Part shown: positions 54,791 to 64,000 of the stretch, one piece after another
How the letters are laid out: each line of letters opens with the position of its first letter
Numbering within the stretch: position 1 is the first letter of the stretch
NCBI RefSeq assembly: GCF_965196975.1
Contig: NZ_OZ239981.1
Coordinates: forward strand, 496,001-560,000
Source: Endozoicomonas sp965196975
Lineage (GTDB): Bacteria > Pseudomonadota > Gammaproteobacteria > Pseudomonadales > Endozoicomonadaceae
Direction of reading: 5' to 3'
DNA: 64,000 bases
Program-made: the position numbers and the translations under genes
Notes under the pieces: model-generated
The model's database searches: none
What the model was told of the DNA's origin: nothing
Seen by the model: the letters and a program-made list of their open reading frames with translations, nothing else

Positions 54791-56191
54791 ATGATAAAAA
54801 AACTGTTTTTAAAGCCTGTTCTTGCGGCTTTGATTCTTTATCCGGTTCTCTGGTGTACAAAAAGTGCCGCAGAAGAGTACCTGTTTACCATTCACGGTTC
54901 TAATACCGTAGGAGCAGAGTTGGCTCCTGCACTGGCTGCCCAGTTTCTTGATAGTCTCGGGGCTGAAGGTATCGCAACGCTTCCTGGTTATCATGCGAAT
55001 GAGAGCAGGGTGATCGGCTTTCTTCCAGATCAAGGTAGAGCGGTCAGTATCTACGTGGCTGCCCACGGTTCTTCCACTGGATTTAAAGGTCTTCATCAGA
55101 ATAAGGCGGATATTGCTGCGGCTTCAAGGCGTGCCAAACCCGATGAGAAAGCGTTGCTTCGAGAGCGGGGCAATCTGCACAGTGAACAGTCAGAGTATGT
55201 CATTGGTATCGATGGGCTTGCCATTATTGTTCACCCCGATAATCCCATTAACTCCCTCGGAGTCAGTCAGGTTGCTCGGCTGTTTGCGGGAGAAATTACC
55301 AACTGGCAGCAGTTGGGCGGTCCGGATCTTGACGTCATTCCTTTTGCCCGAGATGATCACTCAGGGACATGGGATACCTTTAATAGCCTTGTATTTGCGA
55401 AACAGTTTCGTCTGGCTGGTGGTGTAGAACGCTTTGAGTCCAATGAAATCCTTTCTGCGCAGGTAAAGAGTCAACCTGGAGCGGTTGGCTTTGTCAGCCT
55501 GAATACGATTGGCGATGCCAAAGCTCTTTTGGTCGAAGATACGGCAGGTAAAAGTCTGGCTCCAACCGTCATGAATGTTTCGACAGAAGACTATATCCTG
55601 AGTCGTCGCTTATACATGTATATGCCGGGAAGTTCCGGAAAAAGTATGGCTCGTTCTTTTCTTGATTTTGTTGTCAGCAGCTCTGGGCAGTCTGTGGTCA
55701 GCGAAGTGGGGTATGTTGCGCAAAAAATTGTTCCCAGAGACTCTGACCAAAGCACAATGCCGGATGAGTATCTGCAGAAGGTCAAATCGTTTGATCGCCT
55801 GTCGGTGAACTTCCGCTTTGAACAGGGAAAGGCTCGGTTGGATAACAAAGCAAGGAAAGATATTCAACGGCTGGCAGATTATCTCAAAAATCATTCAGTA
55901 ACTATTAAGCTGATAGGTTTTGGTGAAACCAATGATAACTCTGCATTCTCCCAAACGCTTGCCAGACTTAGGGCTGATGTGGTTAAACGGCAGCTGATTC
56001 GTGCTGGTGTTCCTAGAAAAAGCATTATGATAGAAGGGTATGTCCCTGAGGTGGCCATGGAGTTAGAGGTCAGTAGACTCCGACAGATTCGGGATCGGCG
56101 TGTAGAAGTCTGGGTAAAACCGACTATCCAGTTTGAAGTGAACCATAGGCAACCAGAAGCATCTCTGGTTGCCCACCAGAATCGACTATGA
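54791..56191 (+). CDS. PstS-like phosphate-binding domain fused to an OmpA peptidoglycan-binding domain
   Basis: 466 residues from ATG 54791 (GGGGGTG just before it). Signal peptide of about 27 residues (LKPVLAALILYPVLW...AAEE). Residues 30-335 are a PBP-II-like phosphate-binding module: HGSNTVGAEL, SRRAKPDEKALL, RDDHSGTWDTFNSLVF and PGAVGFVS. Residues 345-450 are OmpA-like: VNFRFEQGKARLDNKARKDIQRLADYL and LARLRADVVKRQLI...IRDRRVEVWV. It is probably periplasmic and bound to the cell wall; it could capture phosphate or help adhesion. No pst transport genes are adjacent. Confidence 0.85.
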   Translation: MIKKLFLKPVLAALILYPVLWCTKSAAEEYLFTIHGSNTVGAELAPALAAQFLDSLGAEGIATLPGYHANESRVIGFLPDQGRAVSIYVAAHGSSTGFKGLHQNKADIAAASRRAKPDEKALLRERGNLHSEQSEYVIGIDGLAIIVHPDNPINSLGVSQVARLFAGEITNWQQLGGPDLDVIPFARDDHSGTWDTFNSLVFAKQFRLAGGVERFESNEILSAQVKSQPGAVGFVSLNTIGDAKALLVEDTAGKSLAPTVMNVSTEDYILSRRLYMYMPGSSGKSMARSFLDFVVSSSGQSVVSEVGYVAQKIVPRDSDQSTMPDEYLQKVKSFDRLSVNFRFEQGKARLDNKARKDIQRLADYLKNHSVTIKLIGFGETNDNSAFSQTLARLRADVVKRQLIRAGVPRKSIMIEGYVPEVAMELEVSRLRQIRDRRVEVWVKPTIQFEVNHRQPEASLVAHQNRL

Positions 56192-56773
56192 ACGTCGTTT
56201 TCCGGGTTGGTGGGGCTTTTTCTCTTCAGGTGCGTTGAAGATCAGATAAAGCTCCATCAAAACTTCAGGAATCTGGCTGCACATATCCTCTGTGAGCTTG
56301 CTGTCCTTGCGAATATCTTTGAACTCCTGCTCGTCATCAAACAGGCCTGAGGCCAGCATGATCGGCAGAAGGAGCTCACAGACTTCCTGTTCATTTGCTC
56401 CGAACCAGGCGTCTTCATTCAGGAAGTGGGCCACCATAAAGCCAGTGCACCAGTTGGCCAGGGCCTCATCGTCATGATCCTCCAGATCTTCAGACTCACA
56501 GGAGAGGGAAAAGCCTTCATCTTCGTCGTTAAACCCCCGGTCGATGGCTGTTTGCATTTTGGCAATAAGCTCATTCAGCTCGTTAGCGGTGGCTTTTGGA
56601 AGTTCTACTTCACCATCAAAAATACTCTCGTTCCGGTCCTGTTCTGTGAGCTCTACAGGGCAGATCGTCAGGGCAGTCAGGAAGCCATGGAGGCCATGAT
56701 AGTCAAGGGTTCCTTCATTCTGTTCAGTAAAAGGCTGCAGCAGCGCTTCCACAGAAGCACGGGTATTGGACAT
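56186..56773 (-). CDS. YecA/YgfB family (UPF0149) protein
   Basis: 195 residues, acidic and all-helical, with the family features LDYHGLHGFLTALTICP, ANWCTGFMVAHF and the WFGAN segment. It overlaps the preceding convergent gene by 6 bp at their stops. The short C-terminal tail is basic (KKPHQPGKRRS) and lacks a zinc-binding SEC-C motif. Function not established. Confidence 0.85.
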   Translation of the reverse strand: MSNTRASVEALLQPFTEQNEGTLDYHGLHGFLTALTICPVELTEQDRNESIFDGEVELPKATANELNELIAKMQTAIDRGFNDEDEGFSLSCESEDLEDHDDEALANWCTGFMVAHFLNEDAWFGANEQEVCELLLPIMLASGLFDDEQEFKDIRKDSKLTEDMCSQIPEVLMELYLIFNAPEEKKPHQPGKRRS

Positions 56774-57365
56774 AGAGGGGATCCTGAAAATGTGAAAGGG
56801 GATTCTACTCCGGCTTTGAAAGGTATAAAAGCTCAGTAACGCCGGGCTTTCCTTCTGGCACGACCCTATAATAGGGCGTTGAAAGCACTTAATCCTATCA
56901 TCAGCATACCCACTTTGAGTTAATTATATTTTCATGATGATGTTCAGTCGTAATCCGTGAGCTGCTTAATGAAGGAGTCATAACAACAGTAACTTGTACT
57001 TTTTTGTCTGGCGAAGGAGCAAATGGTATAAGCAGCTAGGCGCCTAACCACCATGAACCAACTATGCCAGCACCTGACACTGCTAAACACCTTTCTTGCT
57101 TTCAAGCTTCATACGATACAGTAAATATGTGTCTCCCTGGCAGCTTTTCTACCAGTAAAATTTGGATTTTGACAGGAAACAGGCTTTTATCCATTTAAGA
57201 ACTGGTCAAACGAGTCTATCAGACAAAAACTTAACACTCCTATAAATTAAATCGCTGAATTCTACCTCTTGGGAAGGGCTGGGGGATCCGTCAGCTAAAA
57301 TCCTATAGATAGGTAATCCAAGGGTATTCCACTGCCTGTCAGAAAGTTAATGCAAGGACGCTTAA
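56774..57365. other. 592-bp intergenic region
   Basis: Between divergent yecA-family and amt-kinase genes; contains promoters for both. A TGGCAC at about 56855 is followed by TATAAT, not the GC element of a sigma-54 site. No open frame, RNA gene or repeat is evident. Confidence 0.4.
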
Positions 57366-59975
57366 ATGTCTGTGGAGACAGTTCGCTATCTGATCCTGTT
57401 TGTATCATTAGGGCTGCTCATGCTGATGCAGATTGGCTTCCTGTGCCTGGAGAGTGGTGTTGTCAGGTCTAAAAACAGCATCAATGTAGCGGCAAAGAAC
57501 CTGCTGGACTTGTTGACGGTGATGCTGCTTTTCTGGTTCTTTGGTTACTCCATCATGTTTGGTGAGTCCAGCTCTGGTTTATTTGGTCAGATTGCTCCTT
57601 TTTCTACCAGTAAAGATGATCTTTTCAGGCCTTTGTTCTTCTTATTTCAAGCTATGTTTGCAGCCACTGCAGCTACCATTGTCTCAGGGTCTATAGCTGA
57701 GCGCTGTTCTCTTAAGGGATATTTAGTCATTGTGATGGTCATGACGCTGGCCATTTACCCCGTTGTTGGTCATTGGGTCTGGGGTGGAATTTACAGCCAA
57801 TCCTCAGAGGGGTGGTTGGAAAAAGCAGGATTTTATGACTTTGCCGGTTCCTCTGTAGTGCACGTAACCGGTGGTGTCATTGCATTGGTGTCTGTAAAGA
57901 TTATTGGACCCAGAACTGGTTTTGAGAAGGCTCTGACCGATGGTTTTACTGGCCATAGTATGGTGATGGCGATACTGGGATATCTATTTCTATGGCTTGG
58001 CTGGTTTGGGTTTAATGGCGGTAGCGTTGTTCTGACTGATTTTCATCAACTTCCTCAAGTGTTAATGAATACCGCCATTGCTGGAGCCGCAGGTGGTTTT
58101 GGTGTACTGGCTCTTGAGCTAGCTAAGAGTGATAAGCTGGATATTTTAATGCTTGCTAACGGCATTATTGCAGGTCTAGTCAGCGTAACGGCCGGTTGTA
58201 ATATTTTTTCGGCAACCGCATCCGTTGTTGTGGGACTGTGTGGAGGCCTTCTGTTTTTTATAGCCAAGCGCTTTTTTGACTGGTTGAAAGTTGATGATCC
58301 TGTCCGGGGAATTCCGGTACACCTTATTGGCGGTATTTGGGGAACAGTGGCCGTTGCACTGTTTGCAAACACTGATGCGATTCCTTCCTCATTAAGTCGA
58401 ATCCAGTGGTTACTTGTGCAATTTGAAGGTGTGCTTGCAATTGTTGCCTGGGGAGGAGTGGTTGGCTGGACTCTGCTATCTATTATTAATCGATTTATAC
58501 CGCTGAGAGTCAGTCAGGACGGTGAAAAAGCAGGATTGAACTTTACTGAGCATGGTGCCAGAACTGAACTGTATGATTTATTACAGGATATGAAGCATCA
58601 ACAGCTCAGTGGTGACTTTTCCGGCCGGGTACGTATTGAACCTCATACAGAAATTGGTCAGGTTGCTTTTCAGTACAATCAGGTCACTCGTAGTTTTAAT
58701 GCCGCTCAAGATGAGCTTTATGAAACTATTGATAACCTTGAACGTACCCGTCAGGCATTGAATGATGCCTGTAAAGAAGCAGAGAAGGCCAGTGATTATA
58801 AGAGTGCTTTTCTTGCCAATATGAGTCACGAGATACGTACGCCAATTAACGGTGTTATTGGTATGGCTGAGCTTTTGTTATTAGAAGATATGTCGTCCAG
58901 ACAGCAAAACTACATTGAGACCATCCACTCATCGGCCAGAGGGTTGATCCACATCATCAATGATATCCTTGATTATTCAAAAATTGAGGCCGGTGAACTG
59001 AGTCTTGAAGTTCTCGAATTTGATATACGTCAGCTGCTTCAGGAATGCCTTGATATTTTCAGGGTTCAGGCGGAAGAGAAAAATATTGAACTGTCTCTGC
59101 AGTGTCATTTAGACCTTGATGTATCGGTGTATGGAGACCCTACTCGAATACGACAAATTGTCATTAATTTACTGAGTAATTCCCTTAAGTTTACTGAGAA
59201 AGGGCATGTTTGCCTCAAGGCTGATCTTAATAATGATGGAAATACTGACTCACTTATTCTCTCTGTTGAGGATACGGGGGTTGGTATGACCGAAGAGCAG
59301 CGTGATCGAGTATTTACGGCTTTTCAACAGGCGGATAATTCCACTGCACGCCAGTATGGGGGTACGGGACTGGGTCTATCTATAACCCAGCAGTTGGTTG
59401 AAATGATGGGAGGGACGATTAATGTCACTAGCGCAGTTGGTAAAGGGACATTCTTTGAACTTTCGATTCCCATTGGAGCCGCCCAAGATAACCAGATAAT
59501 GGACACGGGTACCAAAGATAAAGGTGGCAACCGTGGTGAAGAGAGTGCTTTTTCCAGAGAGTGGGGGGGGGCTGACCGATGGCTGAGTTCAGTCTGTATT
59601 GATGTTCTGGTGGCAGAAGACAACCGGGTTAACCAGATGGTGATTCGTAAGTATCTGGAGAAACTGGGTATTACCGGACATATTCTGGAAAATGGCAAAC
59701 AGATAGTAGAGTATTGTGAAAAGCATACTCCACAGTTAATTCTGATGGATTGTGAGATGCCTGAAATGGATGGCTTAACAGCAACCCGGTTCATTCGGGA
59801 GCAGGATGGTCATGAGTTGCAGCCGATCATTATTGGGCTGAGCGCTCATGCGATGACGAATCATGAGGAGAAGGGGTTGGCTGCCGGCATGGATTGGTAT
59901 TTAACGAAACCTGTGACACTGGAGCAGCTTCAATCTGCGATTCTACAATTTTTCAGTTCTGTGCCCGGTAAATAA
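57366..59975 (+). CDS. Ammonium transporter fused to a hybrid histidine kinase
   Basis: 869 residues. Residues 1-390 form an Amt/Rh channel with 11 helices (QIGFLCLESGVVRSKNSINVAAKN) and the twin pore histidines His166 (DFAGSSVVHVTGG) and His319 (GIPVHLIGGIWGT). A linker with coiled coil (about 440-475) leads to a HisKA domain with phospho-accepting His488 (NMSHEIRTPINGV). An HATPase domain follows (N-box near 600, DTGVGM near 637, GGTGLGLSI near 665). The C-terminal receiver has Asp795 (ILMDCEMPEMDG). It probably senses ammonium at the membrane, as proposed for other Amt-kinase fusions. No output regulator or glnK is adjacent, so the pathway is unknown. Confidence 0.93.
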   Translation: MSVETVRYLILFVSLGLLMLMQIGFLCLESGVVRSKNSINVAAKNLLDLLTVMLLFWFFGYSIMFGESSSGLFGQIAPFSTSKDDLFRPLFFLFQAMFAATAATIVSGSIAERCSLKGYLVIVMVMTLAIYPVVGHWVWGGIYSQSSEGWLEKAGFYDFAGSSVVHVTGGVIALVSVKIIGPRTGFEKALTDGFTGHSMVMAILGYLFLWLGWFGFNGGSVVLTDFHQLPQVLMNTAIAGAAGGFGVLALELAKSDKLDILMLANGIIAGLVSVTAGCNIFSATASVVVGLCGGLLFFIAKRFFDWLKVDDPVRGIPVHLIGGIWGTVAVALFANTDAIPSSLSRIQWLLVQFEGVLAIVAWGGVVGWTLLSIINRFIPLRVSQDGEKAGLNFTEHGARTELYDLLQDMKHQQLSGDFSGRVRIEPHTEIGQVAFQYNQVTRSFNAAQDELYETIDNLERTRQALNDACKEAEKASDYKSAFLANMSHEIRTPINGVIGMAELLLLEDMSSRQQNYIETIHSSARGLIHIINDILDYSKIEAGELSLEVLEFDIRQLLQECLDIFRVQAEEKNIELSLQCHLDLDVSVYGDPTRIRQIVINLLSNSLKFTEKGHVCLKADLNNDGNTDSLILSVEDTGVGMTEEQRDRVFTAFQQADNSTARQYGGTGLGLSITQQLVEMMGGTINVTSAVGKGTFFELSIPIGAAQDNQIMDTGTKDKGGNRGEESAFSREWGGADRWLSSVCIDVLVAEDNRVNQMVIRKYLEKLGITGHILENGKQIVEYCEKHTPQLILMDCEMPEMDGLTATRFIREQDGHELQPIIIGLSAHAMTNHEEKGLAAGMDWYLTKPVTLEQLQSAILQFFSSVPGK

Positions 59976-60125
59976 ATCATCTGAAAAACATAATAGGTTT
60001 GTGATTGGATGAAATCTGGAGAATGACTCCTTATACTGGATGCTTTTCTCAACTTCGGTTGGAGTGCCTCATCGTTCCAATGTCAAAGCTGAGACATATT
60101 TCCCATTTTATGTATATGTTTTTCG

Positions 60126-61949
60126 ATGTCTGATCCTGCTCTGGATATTTTAAAAAATACGTTTGGTTACCAGTCTTTTCGGGGGTTCCAGCAAGAAGTG
60201 ATCAGTGAAATTGTGGCTGGTCGTGATGCGCTGGTGCTGATGCCTACGGGCGGAGGCAAATCACTCTGTTACCAGATTCCTGCTTTGATCAGAGGCGGTA
60301 CGTCAGTTGTCGTTTCTCCACTGATAGCATTAATGGATGACCAGATAAACAGTCTTCGGGAGCTGGGAATTCGAGCCGACTGTCTGCATTCAGCCATGAT
60401 GCCAGAAGATCGGCAGCAGGTTGAACGAGAGCTTCTGATTGGTGACCTTGATCTATTGTATGTGGCTCCTGAAAGGCTATTGACGGAGTCAATGCAGCGG
60501 CTGCTGGATCAAATTCAAGTGGCGTTGTTTGCTATTGATGAAGCGCACTGTGTCTCCCAGTGGGGGCATGATTTTCGTCCAGAGTACCTTCAACTCTCCT
60601 GCCTTCAGACCCGTTTCCCGGGCGTTCCCAGAATAGCCCTGACAGCTACGGCTGATTTAAGAACCCGTCAGGAAATCCGAGAGCGACTGGGGCTTGAGTC
60701 AGCCCGGGTCTTTACTGACAGTTTTAACCGGCCCAATATTTTTTACCGCATCAGTCAGAAAAAACAGGGCAAGCAGCAGTTACTGAACTTTCTAAATAAA
60801 GAACATCCTGAAGATTCTGGCATCGTTTATTGTCTTTCCCGTAAGAAGGTTGAACAGACTGCAGAGTGGTTGACTCAAGCAGGTCGAAAAGCGTTGCCTT
60901 ACCATGCAGGGCTGTCGCCAGAAGAACGGCGGGCAAACCAGCATCGGTTCATTGCAGAAGAAGGTATCATTATTGTAGCGACTATTGCCTTTGGTATGGG
61001 GATAGATAAACCGGATGTCCGGTTTGTAGCTCACCTTGACTTACCAAGAAGTATTGAAGCCTATTACCAGGAGACTGGGCGTGCTGGGCGGGATGGTCTG
61101 CCGGCTACAGCCTGGATGGTTTATGGGCTACAGGATGTGGTACTTCTTAAACAGCTTCAGGCTCGCTCCATTGCCAGTCAGCAGGTTCAGCAGATAGAAC
61201 GCCAGAAACTGGAAACCATGCTGGCACTTTGTGAAGTAACCGGGTGCCGACGTCAGGTACTGCTGAATTACTTTGATGAACCATTAGATAAGCCCTGTGG
61301 CTACTGTGACCTTTGCTTGGAGCCTGCAGAAATATGGGATGGGACAGAAGTTGCCCAAAAGGCACTTTCTTGTATTTATCGCAGCGGACAGAGTTTTGGA
61401 GTGGCTCACCTTGTGGATATCTTACTGGGTAAGAGTACTGATAAAACCCGCCGCTTTGGCCATGATCGTCTCAGTACCTTTGGTATTGGAACTGAGTTGG
61501 ATCAGAGTAACTGGCGCTCTGTCTATCGCCAACTGGTTGCCAGAGGTTATGTGAGTGTTGATCATGATAGTCATGGGGCTCTGAAATTGAATGAATGTTG
61601 CCGGCCACTGCTAAAAGGTGATGAGCCTATTCAGTTACGCCGTGACCGCTATGAGCCCTCGCGTAAGTATGAGAAGGAGTACCGGGAGGTTGGGCGTGTT
61701 GTCGTTGAAGAGCATGATCAGATGCTCTGGGAGCGACTCAGGCAATTGCGGCGAAATCTTGCCGAAGAGCAGAATGTACCCGCGTATGTCATCGTGAATG
61801 ATAAAACGTTAATGGAACTGGTGAAATACCGCCCCCGTACACAGTTAGAATTATCACAAATTTCAGGAATTGGTCAGTATAAGTTGGAAAAGTACGGGGA
61901 TGCGTTATTAAAAGCTCTGGCTGATTACGCTTCTTCTGAATCAGCTTGA
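60126..61949 (+). CDS. recQ: ATP-dependent DNA helicase RecQ
   Basis: 607 residues, standard. Motifs: I MPTGGGKSLCYQIPA, II DEAHCVSQWGHDFRP, III TATAD, VI QETGRAGRDG. The zinc-binding RQC region (CR..LLNYFDE..CGYCDLC) and winged helix come next. The C-terminal HRDC domain (about 530-600) ends the protein. It unwinds DNA 3' to 5' in recombination and stalled-fork repair. The last 25 bp overlap the convergent sprT gene. Confidence 0.98.
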   Translation: MSDPALDILKNTFGYQSFRGFQQEVISEIVAGRDALVLMPTGGGKSLCYQIPALIRGGTSVVVSPLIALMDDQINSLRELGIRADCLHSAMMPEDRQQVERELLIGDLDLLYVAPERLLTESMQRLLDQIQVALFAIDEAHCVSQWGHDFRPEYLQLSCLQTRFPGVPRIALTATADLRTRQEIRERLGLESARVFTDSFNRPNIFYRISQKKQGKQQLLNFLNKEHPEDSGIVYCLSRKKVEQTAEWLTQAGRKALPYHAGLSPEERRANQHRFIAEEGIIIVATIAFGMGIDKPDVRFVAHLDLPRSIEAYYQETGRAGRDGLPATAWMVYGLQDVVLLKQLQARSIASQQVQQIERQKLETMLALCEVTGCRRQVLLNYFDEPLDKPCGYCDLCLEPAEIWDGTEVAQKALSCIYRSGQSFGVAHLVDILLGKSTDKTRRFGHDRLSTFGIGTELDQSNWRSVYRQLVARGYVSVDHDSHGALKLNECCRPLLKGDEPIQLRRDRYEPSRKYEKEYREVGRVVVEEHDQMLWERLRQLRRNLAEEQNVPAYVIVNDKTLMELVKYRPRTQLELSQISGIGQYKLEKYGDALLKALADYASSESA

Positions 61950-62452
61950 GCCCTGCCCAGGTATTTCAAAGGGGCCTTACAGGTAGTGCAGAGGTAAATG
62001 GTCCCTTTTTGTGATCGGTTATGGCGGGTTGTTCCAAGGGCAATGGTTTTTCCTTCACAGAGGCATTGGTAGAGCCAGTTTCTGCGACTACTTCGTTTTG
62101 TATCATAGCTGTGGCAGCGGTCGGCAGGCAGTTGAAATACATGCGTCATTATGGACTGCCATTCCCGGCCATGAGCACGGATTCTTGGCCCATGGATATC
62201 ATTAGCGAGTAAGTGTGCTACTTCATGAGCTACGGTCTGTTTGATGAAGTGTTCCCGGTTCTCTTTCAAAAGTACTGGGTTGAAGCGGAGTTGCCGTTTC
62301 TCGATCCAGGCCTGCCCGGCCGTTTCGCCTTTCAGATCCAAGCGAATATAGGGCTTTTGGAATGACTTATTAAAGAAACTTTCCGCTTGCCTGTATAGCT
62401 CAACAATCCTTTCTTGTAATTGATGAAGGTCTGAAATCAAAAGACTAGTCAC
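61925..62452 (-). CDS. sprT: SprT-family zinc metalloprotease-like protein
   Basis: 175 residues, starting at GTG 62452 with no clear ribosome site. Zincin motif HEVAHLL with a third His region (HGREW). A C-terminal zinc ribbon has paired cysteines (YQCLCEGKT, YLCTTCKAPL). Related to eukaryotic Spartan; in bacteria the role is undefined. It shares its 3' end with recQ. Confidence 0.88.
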   Translation of the reverse strand: MTSLLISDLHQLQERIVELYRQAESFFNKSFQKPYIRLDLKGETAGQAWIEKRQLRFNPVLLKENREHFIKQTVAHEVAHLLANDIHGPRIRAHGREWQSIMTHVFQLPADRCHSYDTKRSSRRNWLYQCLCEGKTIALGTTRHNRSQKGTIYLCTTCKAPLKYLGRAQADSEEA

Positions 62453-62596
62453 TGTAAGACAAAAATAGAATCAAAGCATAGCGGATTACGCTTTTCTGGA
62501 AAATATCAGGCTGACAGATTTGACGTGGGTTTATATAAACCAACTGCTGAGATCTTGTGTTTAGTGGGGAATTGCGTGATTAGTAGCGTGGAAAGA

Positions 62597-62625
62597 GATA
62601 TGGCTGTTGCAGATACAGCCATATC
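62597..62625 (-). terminator. Hairpin downstream of the Yip1-family gene
   Basis: GATATGGCTGT at 62597-62607 and its complement at 62615-62625, loop of 7, about 15 bp past the gene's stop. The following minus-strand sequence is only moderately T-rich (TCTTTCC). Confidence 0.65.
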
Positions 62626-62639
62626 AATAACAACCCTGA

Positions 62640-63251
62640 TTAATAAACTTGTACGTACTCAGGTCCAACTCCCATGCCCCAGAATATGACGGTAGTGATC
62701 ATAATGGAAACCAGAACCACCAATCCAATACAGAGAACCGAGCTGGCATAGATAAAGCCCTGTTCCTTGGGTATTTTCATAAAAATATGGAGGCCGCTGT
62801 ACAAAAGATAGGCAGTTGCGGATACGGCGACAGTGCCGGCAATGATGGCCAGCCACAGCGATGGATAGAGACCACAAATACCAATCAAAAAGAGAGGGTA
62901 TGCGGTATAGCAGGTAAATGCGGTACAGTCTGTTAATGAAGGATCGCTGTTGAAGTTACCGCTCATCCAGTGGATAAACCAGCTAATAACCGCGACTCCA
63001 CAGACCATGGCCATCCAGGCAAGGATGGACATCCACAAAGCACTCTCAGGAGTGAGTCGAACCACATTGGTGCTTCCAGGAAGGCTCCAGCCAACCATCG
63101 TAGTACCTATATAAGTACAGACGGCGGGTAAAGAGGCCAGCCAGATAATCTGGCCAAGGTAAAGCTGGATCAGACCCGGCGGGTTCTTTCGAATGCTGAT
63201 CCATTCGTTATCGGGCTCAGTGAGTAAACCCCAGAAATGGCTTAGGATCAT
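62640..63251 (-). CDS. Yip1-domain family membrane protein
   Basis: 203 residues from ATG 63251 with a strong GGAGG. Five hydrophobic segments (near 28-52, 70-95, 118-137, 140-158, 172-196). N-terminal TEPDNEWISIRKNPP is typical of the bacterial Yip1 (DUF1282-like) group. Role in the inner membrane unknown. Confidence 0.75.
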   Translation of the reverse strand: MILSHFWGLLTEPDNEWISIRKNPPGLIQLYLGQIIWLASLPAVCTYIGTTMVGWSLPGSTNVVRLTPESALWMSILAWMAMVCGVAVISWFIHWMSGNFNSDPSLTDCTAFTCYTAYPLFLIGICGLYPSLWLAIIAGTVAVSATAYLLYSGLHIFMKIPKEQGFIYASSVLCIGLVVLVSIMITTVIFWGMGVGPEYVQVY

Positions 63252-63519
63252 AACAGTGCCTCCGTGTATTCGGCAGGATATCAGGCCGCTTCTTCCACTG
63301 AAGTAGTGGATACTGATACTGACCGGCGGTTAACCTTTGTTATTATTATTGGCTTTCTGCAGGGATTTTCCACCGCAGAACCGCGTTAAGCCGCACCCCA
63401 AGTGTTGACACACTTTCTCCCAATTGTAAAGAAATTGGGCATTTTTTAATGATTTTTGTGCCTTTTCTGGCTATAAGCCTTTATCCTATGGTTAATCACA
63501 CTGTTTTGCTGAGGAATGC

Positions 63520-64000
63520 ATGCTCAATAAGATTGATAAAATAATGCTGGGTGTTTTACTGGCTTTACTGGTGCTGTCCGGTGGAGTCCATTGGCGGGGA
63601 GAGACTGAATTGCCGGTTGAGCCTGAAATTGTGGCTCCTGAAGTGGTTGAATCAGTAGAAGAAAAGCCGGTGGTGGCGATACCCGATTTCAGCGACATAC
63701 TTGATGTGAAAGCCAAAAAAAGTGCGTTCTTTGGTTTCCTGTTACCGATGGTTCAAGAAGAAAACGATACGATTTTGCAAAATCGTGAAAGAATTGTTGC
63801 GCTCTCTTCTCAATCAGTGTTTTCTGAAAGCAGTCGGACATGGCTGACGGATATGGCCAGAAAGTATCGTATACGTGATGTGGCAACCTTTGATGAAGCC
63901 TTTTTCCAGAAGCTCTTGACCCGTGTAGATACAATTCCTGCTTCTCTCGCCCTGGCTCAGTCGGCTAATGAAACGGCCTGGGGGACTTCAAGATTTGCCA
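63520..64000 (+). CDS. Bax-like glucosaminidase, N-terminal part (3' partial)
   Basis: 160 residues before the window ends. Start ATG 63520 with GAGGA just upstream. N-terminal membrane anchor (MLGVLLALLVLSGGV), then a Pro/Glu/Val-rich linker. The Bax domain follows: KSAFFGFLLPMVQEENDTIL and VDTIPASLALAQSANETAWGTSRFA, where the catalytic Glu lies in the NETAWGTS motif. Bax proteins are cell-wall hydrolases of the beta-N-acetylglucosaminidase superfamily. Confidence 0.85.
   Translation, partial: MLNKIDKIMLGVLLALLVLSGGVHWRGETELPVEPEIVAPEVVESVEEKPVVAIPDFSDILDVKAKKSAFFGFLLPMVQEENDTILQNRERIVALSSQSVFSESSRTWLTDMARKYRIRDVATFDEAFFQKLLTRVDTIPASLALAQSANETAWGTSRFA

Noticed and set aside
56853..56872. 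Possible sigma-54 promoter (TGGCAC) before the Amt-kinase gene
   Set aside because: The downstream GC element is absent, and the site is about 500 bp from the gene.

Overview
The window looks like a chromosomal segment of a host-associated marine gammaproteobacterium, most likely Endozoicomonas or a close relative (inference). The core genes sbcB, aspA, pheST-ihfA-merR, thiSGH, recQ and smrA are gammaproteobacterial in type. Around them sit features that fit a large, IS-rich symbiont genome: a giant coiled-coil repeat protein, an effector-like cysteine peptidase, a steroid-degradation cluster and several insertion sequences.

Layout. 1-10062: 3' part of a giant gene whose first 4.1 kb is an almost DNA-identical 138-bp tandem repeat; the C-terminal half carries a SecA/superfamily-2-like ATPase signature and a possible J-domain-like HPD motif. 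10191-16911: PilZ protein, YigZ/IMPACT protein, exonuclease I, a receiver domain without its phospho-acceptor, a FixJ/TodR-type regulator and aspartate ammonia-lyase. 17386-28932: a decaying 2-aminoethylphosphonate locus. The fused transporter permease has a nonsense codon and an IS66-family insertion, its ATPase gene is 5'-truncated, and phnW is cut by an IS1634-like remnant that is itself split by an IS982 element carrying a 170-bp foldback element. pbfA and phnX remain intact. A polysaccharide-lyase-like surface protein lies between the two halves.

29308-39252: a same-strand cluster that reads as the lower steroid pathway: an HsaC-type extradiol dioxygenase, IpdA/IpdB, two enoyl-CoA hydratase-family proteins, IpdC, the IpdE1/E2 acyl-CoA dehydrogenase pair, a FadA6-like thiolase and an IpdF-like dehydrogenase. 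Together they would cleave ring A and dismantle rings C/D to central-metabolism CoA esters. The upper-pathway genes are not in the window.

39369-44451: a small secreted protein, an AT-rich gene with a YopT-like Cys/His/Asp pattern, an Smr protein, a small membrane protein and a second, apparently identical IS982 copy. 44770-52847: an MHS-type MFS transporter, thiS-thiG-thiH, pheS-pheT-ihfA-merR. 53072-54670: a second IS66-family copy. 54791-64000: a PstS-like/OmpA fusion, a YecA-family protein, an ammonium transporter fused to a hybrid histidine kinase, RecQ, SprT, a Yip1-family membrane protein and the 5' part of a Bax-like glucosaminidase.

The strongest candidates for undescribed biology are the giant repeat/ATPase protein and the Cys/His/Asp effector-like protein. 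The best-supported evolutionary story is the nested-IS decay of the phosphonate locus.
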